A stretch of DNA of 8,464 bases from contig CAZZIZ010000143.1 in assembly GCA_964654535.1 (NCBI GenBank), forward strand, positions 1 through 8,464. The letters are read 5' to 3'. Both the position numbers and the translations under genes were made by a program. Positions 1 to 6,223 of the stretch are shown piece by piece. The notes under the pieces are model-generated. The model was not told where the DNA came from. It did no database searches and worked only from the letters and a program-made list of their open reading frames with translations. Positions within the stretch are counted from its first letter, which is position 1, and each line of letters opens with the position of its first letter. The DNA is from CAZZIZ01 sp964654535. GTDB lineage: Bacteria > Bacteroidota > Bacteroidia > Chitinophagales > UBA2359.

Positions 1-63
1 CACCCAACAAATTACCCTTTTGAGCGATTTTGGTGCTGATTTTCAATTATTTACGCGATTCCG

Positions 64-94
64 TTGCCTTTAGTCGATTATAACAGTATTTTTG
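64..94 (+). promoter_or_regulatory. Bacteroidota-type sigma-A promoter upstream of rplM
   Basis: A TTG (64-66) is followed after 20 nt by TATTTTTG (87-94). The second element is an exact match to the TAnnTTTG -7 element of Bacteroidota promoters, and the spacing fits the usual -33/-7 arrangement of about 17-23 nt. Transcription should begin near position 98-102, giving a short 5' leader of about 30 nt before rplM. The upstream bases 1-63 show no gene, hairpin or other clear signal. This is probably the main promoter of the rplM-rpsI-rpsB-tsf cluster, since no equally good match was found inside it. The motif match is seen directly; the start site is inferred. Confidence 0.65.
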
Positions 95-131
95 CGCTCC
101 CAATTTTCGGGAAACTATAAAATTGATTACT

Positions 132-575
132 GTGAATACACAGAGTTACAAAACGAAATCGGCTACTCCTAAGGACGTAAAACGTGCTTGGCATATTGTC
201 GATATGGAGAACCAAGTGCTTGGTCGCGCTTGTACCAGCATAGCAACTTTGCTACGTGGTAAGCACAAGCCGATGTACACACCGCACATCGATACTGGTG
301 ATTATGTTATCGTAATCAACTCAGCAAAATTTAAGCTGACTGGTAAGAAGATGGAGGAAAAGCAGTACGTGACTTACAGTGGTTACCCTGGTGGTCAGAA
401 AAAAGCTACGCCTGCAGACAAGTTGGCTTACAAGCCTAACTACGTTGTAGAAAACGCAGTGAAGGGTATGCTTCCGAAAAACAAATTGGGTCGCGCAATG
501 TTTGGTAAGCTTTTCGTTTACGAAGGCACTGATCATCCGCACGCTGCACAGAAACCTCAAGCTTTTAAACTATAA
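132..575 (+). CDS. rplM: 50S ribosomal protein L13
   Basis: Structural protein of the large ribosomal subunit that binds 23S rRNA early in assembly. The 147-aa product is the normal length for the family. Recognisable blocks are LGR at 30-32, LLRGKHKP at 40-47, TPHIDTGD at 50-57, the signature-like VKGMLPKNKLGR at 110-121, and the C-terminal GTDHPHAAQKP at 132-142. The reading frame is open from a TTG at 123, but the GTG at 132 is preferred because it gives MNTQSYKT, matching the usual M-[DN]-T-x-S-Y-K-T beginning of Bacteroidota L13 proteins as I know them. Either way the start is not ATG. It is the first gene of the cluster, about 30 nt downstream of the inferred transcription start, with one base separating its stop from the rpsI start. 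The L13-S9 pairing is nearly universal in bacteria. Confidence 0.96.
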   Translation: MNTQSYKTKSATPKDVKRAWHIVDMENQVLGRACTSIATLLRGKHKPMYTPHIDTGDYVIVINSAKFKLTGKKMEEKQYVTYSGYPGGQKKATPADKLAYKPNYVVENAVKGMLPKNKLGRAMFGKLFVYEGTDHPHAAQKPQAFKL

Positions 576-576
576 T

Positions 577-1023
577 ATGAGTCAGATTAATTCAGTCGGA
601 AGAAGAAAAGCTGCGGTTGCCCGAGTTTTTGTAAAAACCGGATCAGGAAACATTGTAGTAAACAACAAAGACTACAAAAACTATTTCCCATTAGAGTTTC
701 ACCAATTGGCACTTACTGAGCCATTGCGTATTCTCGAAGTGGCGGATAAATACGACATTAAAGTAAACGTGAAAGGTGGTGGTATGAAGGGACAAGCGGA
801 AGCTGTTCGTTTGGCTATCGCTCGTGCTTTGGTAAAAGAAGCGGACGAACAAGGTCGCACTATCGAAGTTGAACAAGACGGTCAGCAAAAGCCTTTGAAC
901 GAAGTGAAGCACACTTTGAAAACGGCTAAGCCAGATATAATGAGACGTGATGCCCGTGTGGTAGAGCGTAAGAAACCAGGGTTCAGAAAAGCGCGTAAGA
1001 AAGCGCAGTTCTCGAAACGTTAA
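577..1023 (+). CDS. rpsI: 30S ribosomal protein S9 with an internal insertion
   Basis: Small-subunit ribosomal protein whose C-terminal tail reaches the decoding centre and contacts P-site tRNA. The reading frame is open further upstream, but the ATG one base after the rplM stop gives MSQINSVGRRKAAVARV, the typical S9 beginning. Conserved parts are GRRKAAVARV at 8-17, VKGGGMKGQAEAVRLAIARA at 65-84, RRDARVVERKKPG at 123-135, and the terminal QFSKR essential to the tail. The product is 148 aa, against about 128-130 for most bacterial S9 proteins. The extra length, roughly 18 residues, lies between the RAL block and the RRDAR block (about residues 92-120) and is rich in Q, K, E and T. The frame is unbroken and both flanks are conserved, so this looks like a true insertion rather than an error. 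It is translationally close-coupled to rplM. Confidence 0.96.
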   Translation: MSQINSVGRRKAAVARVFVKTGSGNIVVNNKDYKNYFPLEFHQLALTEPLRILEVADKYDIKVNVKGGGMKGQAEAVRLAIARALVKEADEQGRTIEVEQDGQQKPLNEVKHTLKTAKPDIMRRDARVVERKKPGFRKARKKAQFSKR

Positions 1024-1054
1024 TCCATATTTTAAACACTACATCACGAGTATA

Positions 1055-1945
1055 ATGAACTTACCTAGTAATAAAGAGTTGTTGGATGCAGGCGTGCACT
1101 TTGGACACCTGAAGAAAAAATGGAATCCAAAAATGAGCCCATACATTTTTATGGAGCGTCGTGGGATTCACATCATCGATTTAAATAAGACACTAGAATG
1201 TATGGAGAAGACGGGTGCTGCTTTGCGCCAAGTTGCCCGTTCTGGAAAGAAAATATTGTTCGTTGCGACAAAGAAGCAAGCCCGCGAAATGGTAAAGCAA
1301 TCTGCTTTGTCTTTGGGTATGCCTTTCGTTACCGAACGTTGGTTGGGAGGAATGTTGACCAACTTTGCAACTATCCGTAAATCGATTAAGAAGATGCAGA
1401 GCATCGATCGTATGTTGGAGGATGGTTCTTTGAGCAACATCACCAAGAAGGAGCGTTTAATGTTGTCTCGCGATAGAGATAAGATGGAGCGTGTTATTGG
1501 CGGTATTGCCAACTTGAACAGAATTCCTGCTGCGGTATTTATCGTGGACATCAGTCACGAGCATATTGCTTTGGCGGAATCTAAAAAATTGGGTGTGAAA
1601 ACTTTTGCAATAGTGGATACCAACTCTGATCCTAATCAGGTTGACTTTGCTATCCCAGCAAATGACGACGCGTCTAAGTCTATTCAGATGGTTACTAAGT
1701 ACATCACTGAATGTGTACGCGAAGGTTTGAAAGAACGTGAGAAGGATAAGTTAGAGCGTAAGTCTAGCGGTGACAGTCAGGAGAAGTCTTCTGCTGAAGG
1801 CGCTGAGGCTAGCGAGGGATCTGGAAAGCGTCGTTTGAGAAGACGTAAGAAAAACCAAGAAGGTGCGCCTGTAGCTGAGGCTCCGAAAGCGGAAGCTCCA
1901 AAGGTAGAAGCACCTGCAGAAACTCCTCCACCAGCAGGAGAATAA
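1055..1945 (+). CDS. rpsB: 30S ribosomal protein S2 with long C-terminal tail
   Basis: Small-subunit protein that joins late in assembly and helps hold S1 on the ribosome in species that have S1. The core, residues 1 to about 235, is typical: LLDAGVHFGHLKKKWNPKM at 9-27, YIFMERRGIHIIDL at 30-43, RWLGGMLTNF at 95-104, VDISHEHIALAESKKLG at 164-180 and VDTNSDPNQVDFAIPANDDA at 187-206. From about 236 to 296 there is a low-complexity tail: a Ser/Glu/Gly stretch, a very basic patch KRRLRRRKK at 258-266, then Pro-Ala-Glu-Lys repeats (EAPKAEAPKVEAP) ending in PPPAGE. The usual length is about 230-260 aa, so the tail makes it long; such extensions are known in Bacteroidota S2. The ATG start lies 31 nt after rpsI. 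The rpsB-tsf order is conserved across bacteria. Confidence 0.97.
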   Translation: MNLPSNKELLDAGVHFGHLKKKWNPKMSPYIFMERRGIHIIDLNKTLECMEKTGAALRQVARSGKKILFVATKKQAREMVKQSALSLGMPFVTERWLGGMLTNFATIRKSIKKMQSIDRMLEDGSLSNITKKERLMLSRDRDKMERVIGGIANLNRIPAAVFIVDISHEHIALAESKKLGVKTFAIVDTNSDPNQVDFAIPANDDASKSIQMVTKYITECVREGLKEREKDKLERKSSGDSQEKSSAEGAEASEGSGKRRLRRRKKNQEGAPVAEAPKAEAPKVEAPAETPPPAGE

Positions 1946-1973
1946 TTTTTAAAACTTAAAAGAGTATCTACAA

Positions 1974-2954
1974 ATGGGTATTACAGCGGCAGAAGTCAAT
2001 AAACTAAGACAACAAACCGGTGCCGGTATGATGGATTGCAAAAAAGCTTTGGTTGAATCCAATGGCGATTTTGAAGGAGCCATCGATTATTTAAGAAAGA
2101 AAGGTCAGAAGGTTGCGGCTAAAAGAGCAGATCGCGATGCAAACGAAGGTGTCGTAGTAGCAAGAACGAGCGACGATGGTTCTAAAGGAATCGTGGTTAG
2201 CGTTAGTTGTGAAACTGATTTCGTTGCAAAGAACGAAGGCTTCCAAGACTTTGCTAAGAGTGTTGCTGATGTAGCAATGACTAGCTTCCCAGAAAACAAA
2301 GAGGCGCTTTTGGCTTTGCCATTGGACGGTGCTACGGTTGCGGAGAAGTTGGTTGAGCAAACAGGAAAGATTGGTGAGAAGATCGAAGTATCGAATTATA
2401 ACCAAATGACTGGCGACAACATCGCTTCATACATACATGCTGGAGCTAAGATTGGCGTATTGGTAAACTATAAAGATGGTGGCAAAGAAGGCAGCGACCA
2501 GTTCTTCAAAGGAGTGGCAATGCACATTGCGGCTATGAGCCCAAGCATTCTTTCTTACACTGAATTTGAGCCAGACTTTATAGCTAAAGAAACTGAGGCT
2601 TTTAAGAATCAGATTAAAGTAGAGAACGAGGAGCGTGAGCGTTTAGGTAAACACCTAAAGAATGTTCCACAATTCGTAAGTAAGCTTCAACTGACTCCAG
2701 AAGTAATGGAGAAAGTGAAGGGTGAAATAAAAGCAGCTTTGTTAGCGGAAGGAAAGCCTGAAGCTATCTTGGACAAAATTGTTCCAGGTAAATTAGAGCG
2801 CTTTGTAGCTGATAACACATTGCTCGACCAAGAGCACTGCTTGTTGAATCAGTTCTACGCACTAGACGATAGCAAAACTGTTGATGCAGCTATTAAGGAT
2901 TTCGGCGATGGCGCTGAAGTAGTATCCTTCAAGCGTGTTACAGTTGGTAAATAA
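1974..2954 (+). CDS. tsf: Translation elongation factor Ts
   Basis: Guanine-nucleotide exchange factor that regenerates EF-Tu-GTP from EF-Tu-GDP in the cytoplasm. The N-terminal UBA-like domain is clear at residues 5-44 (VNKLRQQTGAGMMDCKKAL, then the GDFEGAIDYLRKKG block). The EF-Tu-contacting motif TDFVAKN is intact at 81-87. The two core subdomains follow (about 60-280), including YIHAGAKIGVLV in the middle and the NQFYALDDSKTVDAAI region near the C-terminus. At 326 aa it is at the long end of the family, similar to other Bacteroidota EF-Ts proteins and longer than the 283 aa of E. coli. The ATG start lies 28 nt after rpsB, preceded by an A-rich stretch rather than a Shine-Dalgarno sequence. 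A strong intrinsic terminator follows, so this is probably the last gene of the ribosomal-protein transcript. Confidence 0.97.
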   Translation: MGITAAEVNKLRQQTGAGMMDCKKALVESNGDFEGAIDYLRKKGQKVAAKRADRDANEGVVVARTSDDGSKGIVVSVSCETDFVAKNEGFQDFAKSVADVAMTSFPENKEALLALPLDGATVAEKLVEQTGKIGEKIEVSNYNQMTGDNIASYIHAGAKIGVLVNYKDGGKEGSDQFFKGVAMHIAAMSPSILSYTEFEPDFIAKETEAFKNQIKVENEERERLGKHLKNVPQFVSKLQLTPEVMEKVKGEIKAALLAEGKPEAILDKIVPGKLERFVADNTLLDQEHCLLNQFYALDDSKTVDAAIKDFGDGAEVVSFKRVTVGK

Positions 2955-2961
2955 TTTTTAT

Positions 2962-2995
2962 AGAAAGAGAGAATTTTAATTCTCTCTTTTTTTTT
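2962..2995 (+). terminator. Rho-independent terminator after tsf
   Basis: AAAGAGAGAATT (2964-2975) and AATTCTCTCTTT (2978-2989) are perfect 12-nt inverted arms around TT; with a realistic loop the stem is about 10-11 bp. The right arm runs directly into a tract of nine T residues (2987-2995). It lies 7-10 nt after the tsf stop codon. This is a textbook intrinsic terminator and should separate the rplM-tsf transcript from pyrH-frr. The arms and T-tract are seen directly; the degree of termination is inferred. Confidence 0.9.
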
Positions 2996-3013
2996 GTTCT
3001 AATTTCGGGTAGG

Positions 3014-3051
3014 ATGGCTAAGTACAAAAGAGTGTTATTAAAGTTGAGCGG
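3014..3051 (+). CDS. pyrH: UMP kinase, 5' fragment cut by assembly gap
   Basis: Only the first 12-13 codons are present, reading MAKYKRVLLKLSG. This matches the start of UMP kinase (UMP + ATP to UDP + ADP, pyrimidine nucleotide synthesis), where the Lys and the KLSG segment belong to the phosphate-binding region of the amino-acid-kinase fold. The reading then enters a run of N. The position between tsf and frr is where pyrH normally sits, which makes the call secure despite its shortness. A full gene would be about 235 codons. The GAATAA immediately after the gap (3152-3157) could be its last codon and stop, but that is a guess. The start ATG lies only 18 nt after the T-tract of the tsf terminator, with GGTAGG just upstream as a weak ribosome-binding site. 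Confidence 0.88.
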
Positions 3052-3151
3052 NNNNNNNNNNNNNNNNNNNNNNNNNNNNNNNNNNNNNNNNNNNNNNNNN
3101 NNNNNNNNNNNNNNNNNNNNNNNNNNNNNNNNNNNNNNNNNNNNNNNNNNN
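3052..3151. other. Assembly gap of 100 N inside pyrH
   Basis: Exactly 100 consecutive N bases. A run of this length is a conventional placeholder for a scaffold gap of unknown size. Since pyrH should be about 700 bp and only 38 bp are present before the gap, the true missing sequence is probably about 650-700 bp if the gene is intact. The 78 bases after the gap (3152-3229) are AT-rich and contain no recognisable gene; at most they hold the pyrH stop and the frr upstream region. Confidence 0.97.
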
Positions 3152-3229
3152 GAATAATCATTTGCTTAAACCCCTCGTTAAACTTTTTCGCGTTTTCATT
3201 GTTTTGTATATTGAAACAAATTTTAGGAT

Positions 3230-3796
3230 ATGTCCGTGGATCAATTAAAGGCTATATACGCCAATTGTACAGAACAAATGCAGTCGTCGCTAGAACACTT
3301 GGAGGCGGAGCTGAGTAAGATTAGAGCTGGTAAGGCGAGCCCAAGTATGCTAGATGGTATTACCGTCGATGCCTATGGCTCACAAATGGCTATGAATGCG
3401 GTTGCTTCTGTCTCTAGTCCAGACGCGCGTACCCTGGCTATCAAGCCTTTTGACAAAGGAACTTTGCAAGATATTGAAAAGGCAATCTTTGCTGCTAACC
3501 TGGGAGTTACTCCACAGAATGATGGTGAGACCATTCGTATAAATATTCCGCCATTAACGGAAGAACGCCGTAAAGATTTGGCAAAGCAAATTCGCGCAGA
3601 AGGCGAGCAATGTAAAGTTAGTTTGCGCAACGTTCGTCAAGATGGTAACAGCGAGATTAAGAAACTCAAGGGCGGTGAGTTGTCAGAAGATATGCTCCGT
3701 GACGGCGAGGGCGAAGTCCAAAATATTACCAACGGTTTTGGAAAAAAAGTCGATGACCTTTGCGGAGCAAAGGAGAAGGAAATAATGTCGATGTAA
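3230..3796 (+). CDS. frr: Ribosome recycling factor
   Basis: Together with EF-G it splits the post-termination ribosome so that subunits can be reused. The product is 188 aa, against about 185 for the family. The fold is a three-helix bundle (domain I, residues 1-30 and about 107-188) with a small beta domain inserted (about 31-105). Visible signatures are KIRAGKASP at 30-38, ATP-independent core elements such as IKPFDKGTLQDIEKAI at 71-86, the NDGETIRINIPPLTEERR block at 97-114, and LRNVRQD at 132-138, which includes the conserved arginines at the EF-G/rRNA contact. The ATG start has AGGA only one base upstream, too close for a normal Shine-Dalgarno role. It normally follows pyrH, as it appears to here beyond the gap. 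A downstream gene begins 11 nt after its stop and may be co-transcribed. Confidence 0.97.
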   Translation: MSVDQLKAIYANCTEQMQSSLEHLEAELSKIRAGKASPSMLDGITVDAYGSQMAMNAVASVSSPDARTLAIKPFDKGTLQDIEKAIFAANLGVTPQNDGETIRINIPPLTEERRKDLAKQIRAEGEQCKVSLRNVRQDGNSEIKKLKGGELSEDMLRDGEGEVQNITNGFGKKVDDLCGAKEKEIMSM

Positions 3797-3807
3797 AACG
3801 CGGGACG

Positions 3808-4239
3808 ATGCTCCTGCAAATGGAAGGCAAATCGCCTCAACAGACTCAAGAAATAAACGATTTAATTGGCAAGCCTTATTCGCTCTTCGAGCGAATAAGC
3901 TTAGGTGGGACTGGTTCGCCCAGATTTATCATTAGCGAAGCCAGCACCGAAATCGCTGAGCTCCTCAATCGCAATGTCGATACCAATTACTCCAACATAG
4001 AATTGCGCAGAAACGGAATTGTATTGGGCTTTCAAGTGCAGGGGAAAGCTTGGGCTTGGATAGTTCCTTATCGTAATCTTACTCTCTTCAAAAATGCAGG
4101 AAGTCTTGCTGTACACGCAAATGTTTGGCGGGTACTGTTAATTCCCAGTTATGGCAGGGGTTTCGATCAAGCTTTTGTGAGGAAGCTGCAGAGTTTTATG
4201 ACTAACTATTTTGAGAGTGTGAAGGGGCCGATGGATTGA
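3808..4239 (+). CDS. Uncharacterised protein downstream of frr
   Basis: I do not recognise a named family. The 143-aa product has no signal peptide, membrane segment or cysteine and is probably cytoplasmic. The middle and end (about residues 63-135) alternate short hydrophobic strands (IELRRNGIVLGFQV, AWAWIVPYRNLTLFK, WRVLLIP) and finish with an amphipathic helix (AFVRKLQSFMTNYFE). That order resembles the bacterial PH-like beta-sandwich with its C-terminal capping helix, but this is a guess from pattern alone. The frame is open from an ATG at 3760, which would overlap frr by 37 nt. The ATG at 3808, 11 nt after the frr stop, is preferred, and ATG 3820 (139 aa, MEGKSPQQ) is almost equally plausible because it is preceded by CAA. 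It ends 11 nt from the convergent minus-strand gene, and no clear terminator hairpin lies between them. Confidence 0.8.
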   Translation: MLLQMEGKSPQQTQEINDLIGKPYSLFERISLGGTGSPRFIISEASTEIAELLNRNVDTNYSNIELRRNGIVLGFQVQGKAWAWIVPYRNLTLFKNAGSLAVHANVWRVLLIPSYGRGFDQAFVRKLQSFMTNYFESVKGPMD

Positions 4240-4250
4240 TTCTAATTGTT

Positions 4251-5111
4251 TCAAATTTTATGCGCGATGCGATAGTGTAGTTTTACCACTGGCAAGCCTA
4301 AGAATTTTATAAAGTGATCGCAGCGTAACACGCCTTCTTTATCGACGAAAACATGAAAGTTTTCTTTTAAAGAAGAAACCAACCAAATGCGCATGCCCGA
4401 ACTGCGTTGTTGTATTCGGTAGAAACCCACATCGCCAAATCCCTTGCCATCGGAATTAAGAAAAAGGGCACCATTCTCGCCTAACTCGGGTCTTAGTATC
4501 ACAGTTGCGTTTCCATCAGGCATTGGGAAGACTACCTTTACGCACGGTGCATTTGCCTTAGGACACTCTTGTACCATATAAAACCCATTGTACAACACGC
4601 GATCACTTCCCGCAACCTTTCGGAACCATCCAGTGTACTTTACTTTATCGTCGGCTTGTTTTAGCAAAATTATTTCACTGGTCATTCCAAGCGCCATATC
4701 TAAGGCGTTAGTAGGAAAATTAAGTTGATTAACCTTTCGAGATATAGTTGTGACTAATAACCATAAACCAATGTTGGCGGGGAAATAGGTCCTGGGCCAT
4801 ACATCCATCCGGTATTCAGCCGTGTTTTCGTAAAAGGCGCGGACCTTAGGATGAATTTTACTTGCGTCGAATCCAGAACCATTGAGCAAATCGAAATTTG
4901 GTATTAATCCACCGACTTGCGAATTACGGACAAGTTTGAGCCCTTCTGCTGCAGCTACTTCTTCATAAGGTTTGTCACCAATATAATCGCTCCCTAGGGG
5001 CCCCTTAATCCACGGATTTTTGGACAGATCCGTTTTCTGTCCAAATACGTAAATTAGGAAGTAGATAATCTGCTCTCCAATCCACGCAACTAAATTTCGC
5101 AAACGCTCCAT
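4251..5111 (-). CDS. Conserved-looking hypothetical protein, 286 aa
   Basis: No named domain is recognised. The N-terminus has a hydrophobic stretch (residues 7-23, with IIYFLIYVFG) that could be a membrane anchor or amphipathic helix, and a second one lies at about 110-122 (PANIGLWLLVTTI). Segments that look conserved are VRAFYENTAEYRMDVW at 90-105, a motif centred on NQLNFPTNALDMALGMTSEI at 128-147, PCVKVVFPMPDGNATVILRP at 189-208 and VLRCDHFIKFLGLPVVKLHY at 261-280. From memory these resemble lines in uncharacterised proteins from other phyla, especially Actinobacteria; this is unverified. The frame opens with TTG at 5123, but the in-frame ATG at 5111 is preferred as the better start codon. 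It is transcribed away from the SDR gene at 5213, sharing about 100 bp of upstream DNA. Function is unknown. Confidence 0.82.
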   Translation of the reverse strand: MERLRNLVAWIGEQIIYFLIYVFGQKTDLSKNPWIKGPLGSDYIGDKPYEEVAAAEGLKLVRNSQVGGLIPNFDLLNGSGFDASKIHPKVRAFYENTAEYRMDVWPRTYFPANIGLWLLVTTISRKVNQLNFPTNALDMALGMTSEIILLKQADDKVKYTGWFRKVAGSDRVLYNGFYMVQECPKANAPCVKVVFPMPDGNATVILRPELGENGALFLNSDGKGFGDVGFYRIQQRSSGMRIWLVSSLKENFHVFVDKEGVLRCDHFIKFLGLPVVKLHYRIAHKI

Positions 5112-5128
5112 TGTTAAAATCAATATTG

Positions 5129-5136
5129 CTAAAATA
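5129..5136 (-). promoter_or_regulatory. Possible -7 element for the 286-aa gene
   Basis: On the minus strand these bases read TATTTTAG, one mismatch from the Bacteroidota TAnnTTTG element, about 18 nt upstream of the ATG at 5111. No convincing TTG lies at the expected -33 distance (TCTG is nearest). The rest of the 101-bp divergent intergenic region (5112-5212) shows no hairpin, no repeat and no comparable match for the plus-strand gene. Confidence 0.25.
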
Positions 5137-5212
5137 GCGAATTGACATTAGTAAAGCAGAAATGCGACTTATGCGAGACGGAGGTTGATGATTATGTAAA
5201 GAAATAAAATGT

Positions 5213-6223
5213 ATGTTGACTAAGAGTAAAATACTAATCCTAGGTGGAACCGAGTTTGTCGGAAGGCAATTGGTTGAACAACTCTTGCGCGATAAAAGCG
5301 TAGATGTTTACCTATTCAATCGTGGTAAGACCAACGCCGACCTGTTTCCGGAAGCGAATAGAATTATTGGCGATCGCGAAACAGAGGATATTGAAAAAAT
5401 TAGTCAGCATAAATGGGACTATGTTATTGACTTCTCCTCTTACTTCCCCGACTCTCTCGAGCGTACTCTGCAAAACATAAATAGGGATGTCAAGAAGTAC
5501 GTGTACATTTCTACCATATCTGTTTACGACTTAAGCGAGCTCAAAGCTGAATCTGTTATTACCGAAGATTTCAAGCTGAAGAAATACGAAAGAGAACAGT
5601 TAGCCGAGCCTAGCCTCAAGTTTTACGGCGAGAAAAAGGTCGCTTGTGAAGATGTGCTGAACAACGCTTTATGGTTAAACTCAATAATCCTTAGACCCAG
5701 TGTAATCTTTGGAAAGTATGACCCAACGGAGCGATTGTATTATTGGATTCATCGAATCAAACATCGTGACAAGATAATTTTACCTGATAATGGTGGGCAT
5801 ATTTTATCAATGACCTATGCGGTCGATTTGGTTAACACTTTGCTTAAGTGCATTGATAGTCAAGTGCCCGTTGGAACATACAATTGTGTATCCGATGAGC
5901 GCTTGAAGTTTAAAGATGTGTTAAACCTTATTAAACAAGAACTCGATTCCAATTGTTCATTTGTGCCTGCGTCATCGGAAAAACTTAATGAAGAGAAATT
6001 GACTCCTCGTGAATTTCCATTTTGGTGGGGGATAGATTTAAGTATCGATGCTTCTAAAATCAAAGTTGCGCATCAGGCGAGCTTTACGACGTTAAGAGAA
6101 GCTTTGAGGGAAACTATAAACCATTACAAAAGCGAAGGATGGCCAATGCCACAGAAAGGTTTGGCTTTTGAGGAAGAAGAGCGGTTGATTGAAAAATTCA
6201 GTCCGCCCAGGTCTAATTCTTAA
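5213..6223 (+). CDS. Atypical SDR-family NAD-dependent epimerase/dehydratase (CSP41-like)
   Basis: Rossmann-fold nucleotide-binding enzyme of the extended/atypical short-chain dehydrogenase superfamily. The dinucleotide-binding loop is LILGGTEFVGRQL at 8-20, in the GGTxFVG form typical of the subgroup that includes chloroplast CSP41 proteins and bacterial NAD-dependent epimerases. FNRGKT at 35-40 follows the second strand, with GDR at 53-55. The active-site region shows YISTISVY at 98-105 and a YxxxK pair, Tyr138 and Lys142. ILRPSVIFGKYDPTERLYYW at 159-178 is another subgroup hallmark, as is the C-terminal GLAFEEEERLIEKF at 316-329. Length (336 aa) is normal. The substrate cannot be told from sequence; members act on nucleotide sugars or have unknown roles, and CSP41 binds RNA. 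The ATG start gives MLTKSKILIL, which fits the first strand. Its 3' end overlaps the next, convergent gene by 11 bp. Confidence 0.9.
   Translation: MLTKSKILILGGTEFVGRQLVEQLLRDKSVDVYLFNRGKTNADLFPEANRIIGDRETEDIEKISQHKWDYVIDFSSYFPDSLERTLQNINRDVKKYVYISTISVYDLSELKAESVITEDFKLKKYEREQLAEPSLKFYGEKKVACEDVLNNALWLNSIILRPSVIFGKYDPTERLYYWIHRIKHRDKIILPDNGGHILSMTYAVDLVNTLLKCIDSQVPVGTYNCVSDERLKFKDVLNLIKQELDSNCSFVPASSEKLNEEKLTPREFPFWWGIDLSIDASKIKVAHQASFTTLREALRETINHYKSEGWPMPQKGLAFEEEERLIEKFSPPRSNS

Noticed and set aside
25..79. Three CGATT copies upstream of rplM as repeated binding sites
   Set aside because: The motif is only 5 bp, the spacing is irregular (31 and 19 nt), and similar copies would occur by chance in this composition.
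502..576. Extended N-terminus of S9 starting at 502 within rplM
   Set aside because: The extra 25 residues read the rplM 3' end in another frame, and the ATG at 577 gives the family's standard N-terminus.
1168..1551. 127-codon open frame on the minus strand inside rpsB
   Set aside because: It lies wholly within a highly conserved ribosomal protein gene and its translation has no recognisable domain; it is a shadow frame.
3207..3213. TATATTG as a -7 element for frr
   Set aside because: It is one base short of TAnnTTTG and has no TTG at the -33 distance; the upstream DNA is also interrupted by the gap, so it was not called.
3760..3807. Earlier ATG for the gene after frr, overlapping frr by 37 nt
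   Set aside because: The added residues are a frame-shifted reading of the frr C-terminus with no conserved look, and in-frame ATGs at 3808 and 3820 sit just past the frr stop.
5162..5199. Tiny reading frames (such as MRLMRDGG) in the divergent intergenic region as leader peptides
   Set aside because: They are only a few codons long, with no hairpin or regulatory residues to suggest attenuation.
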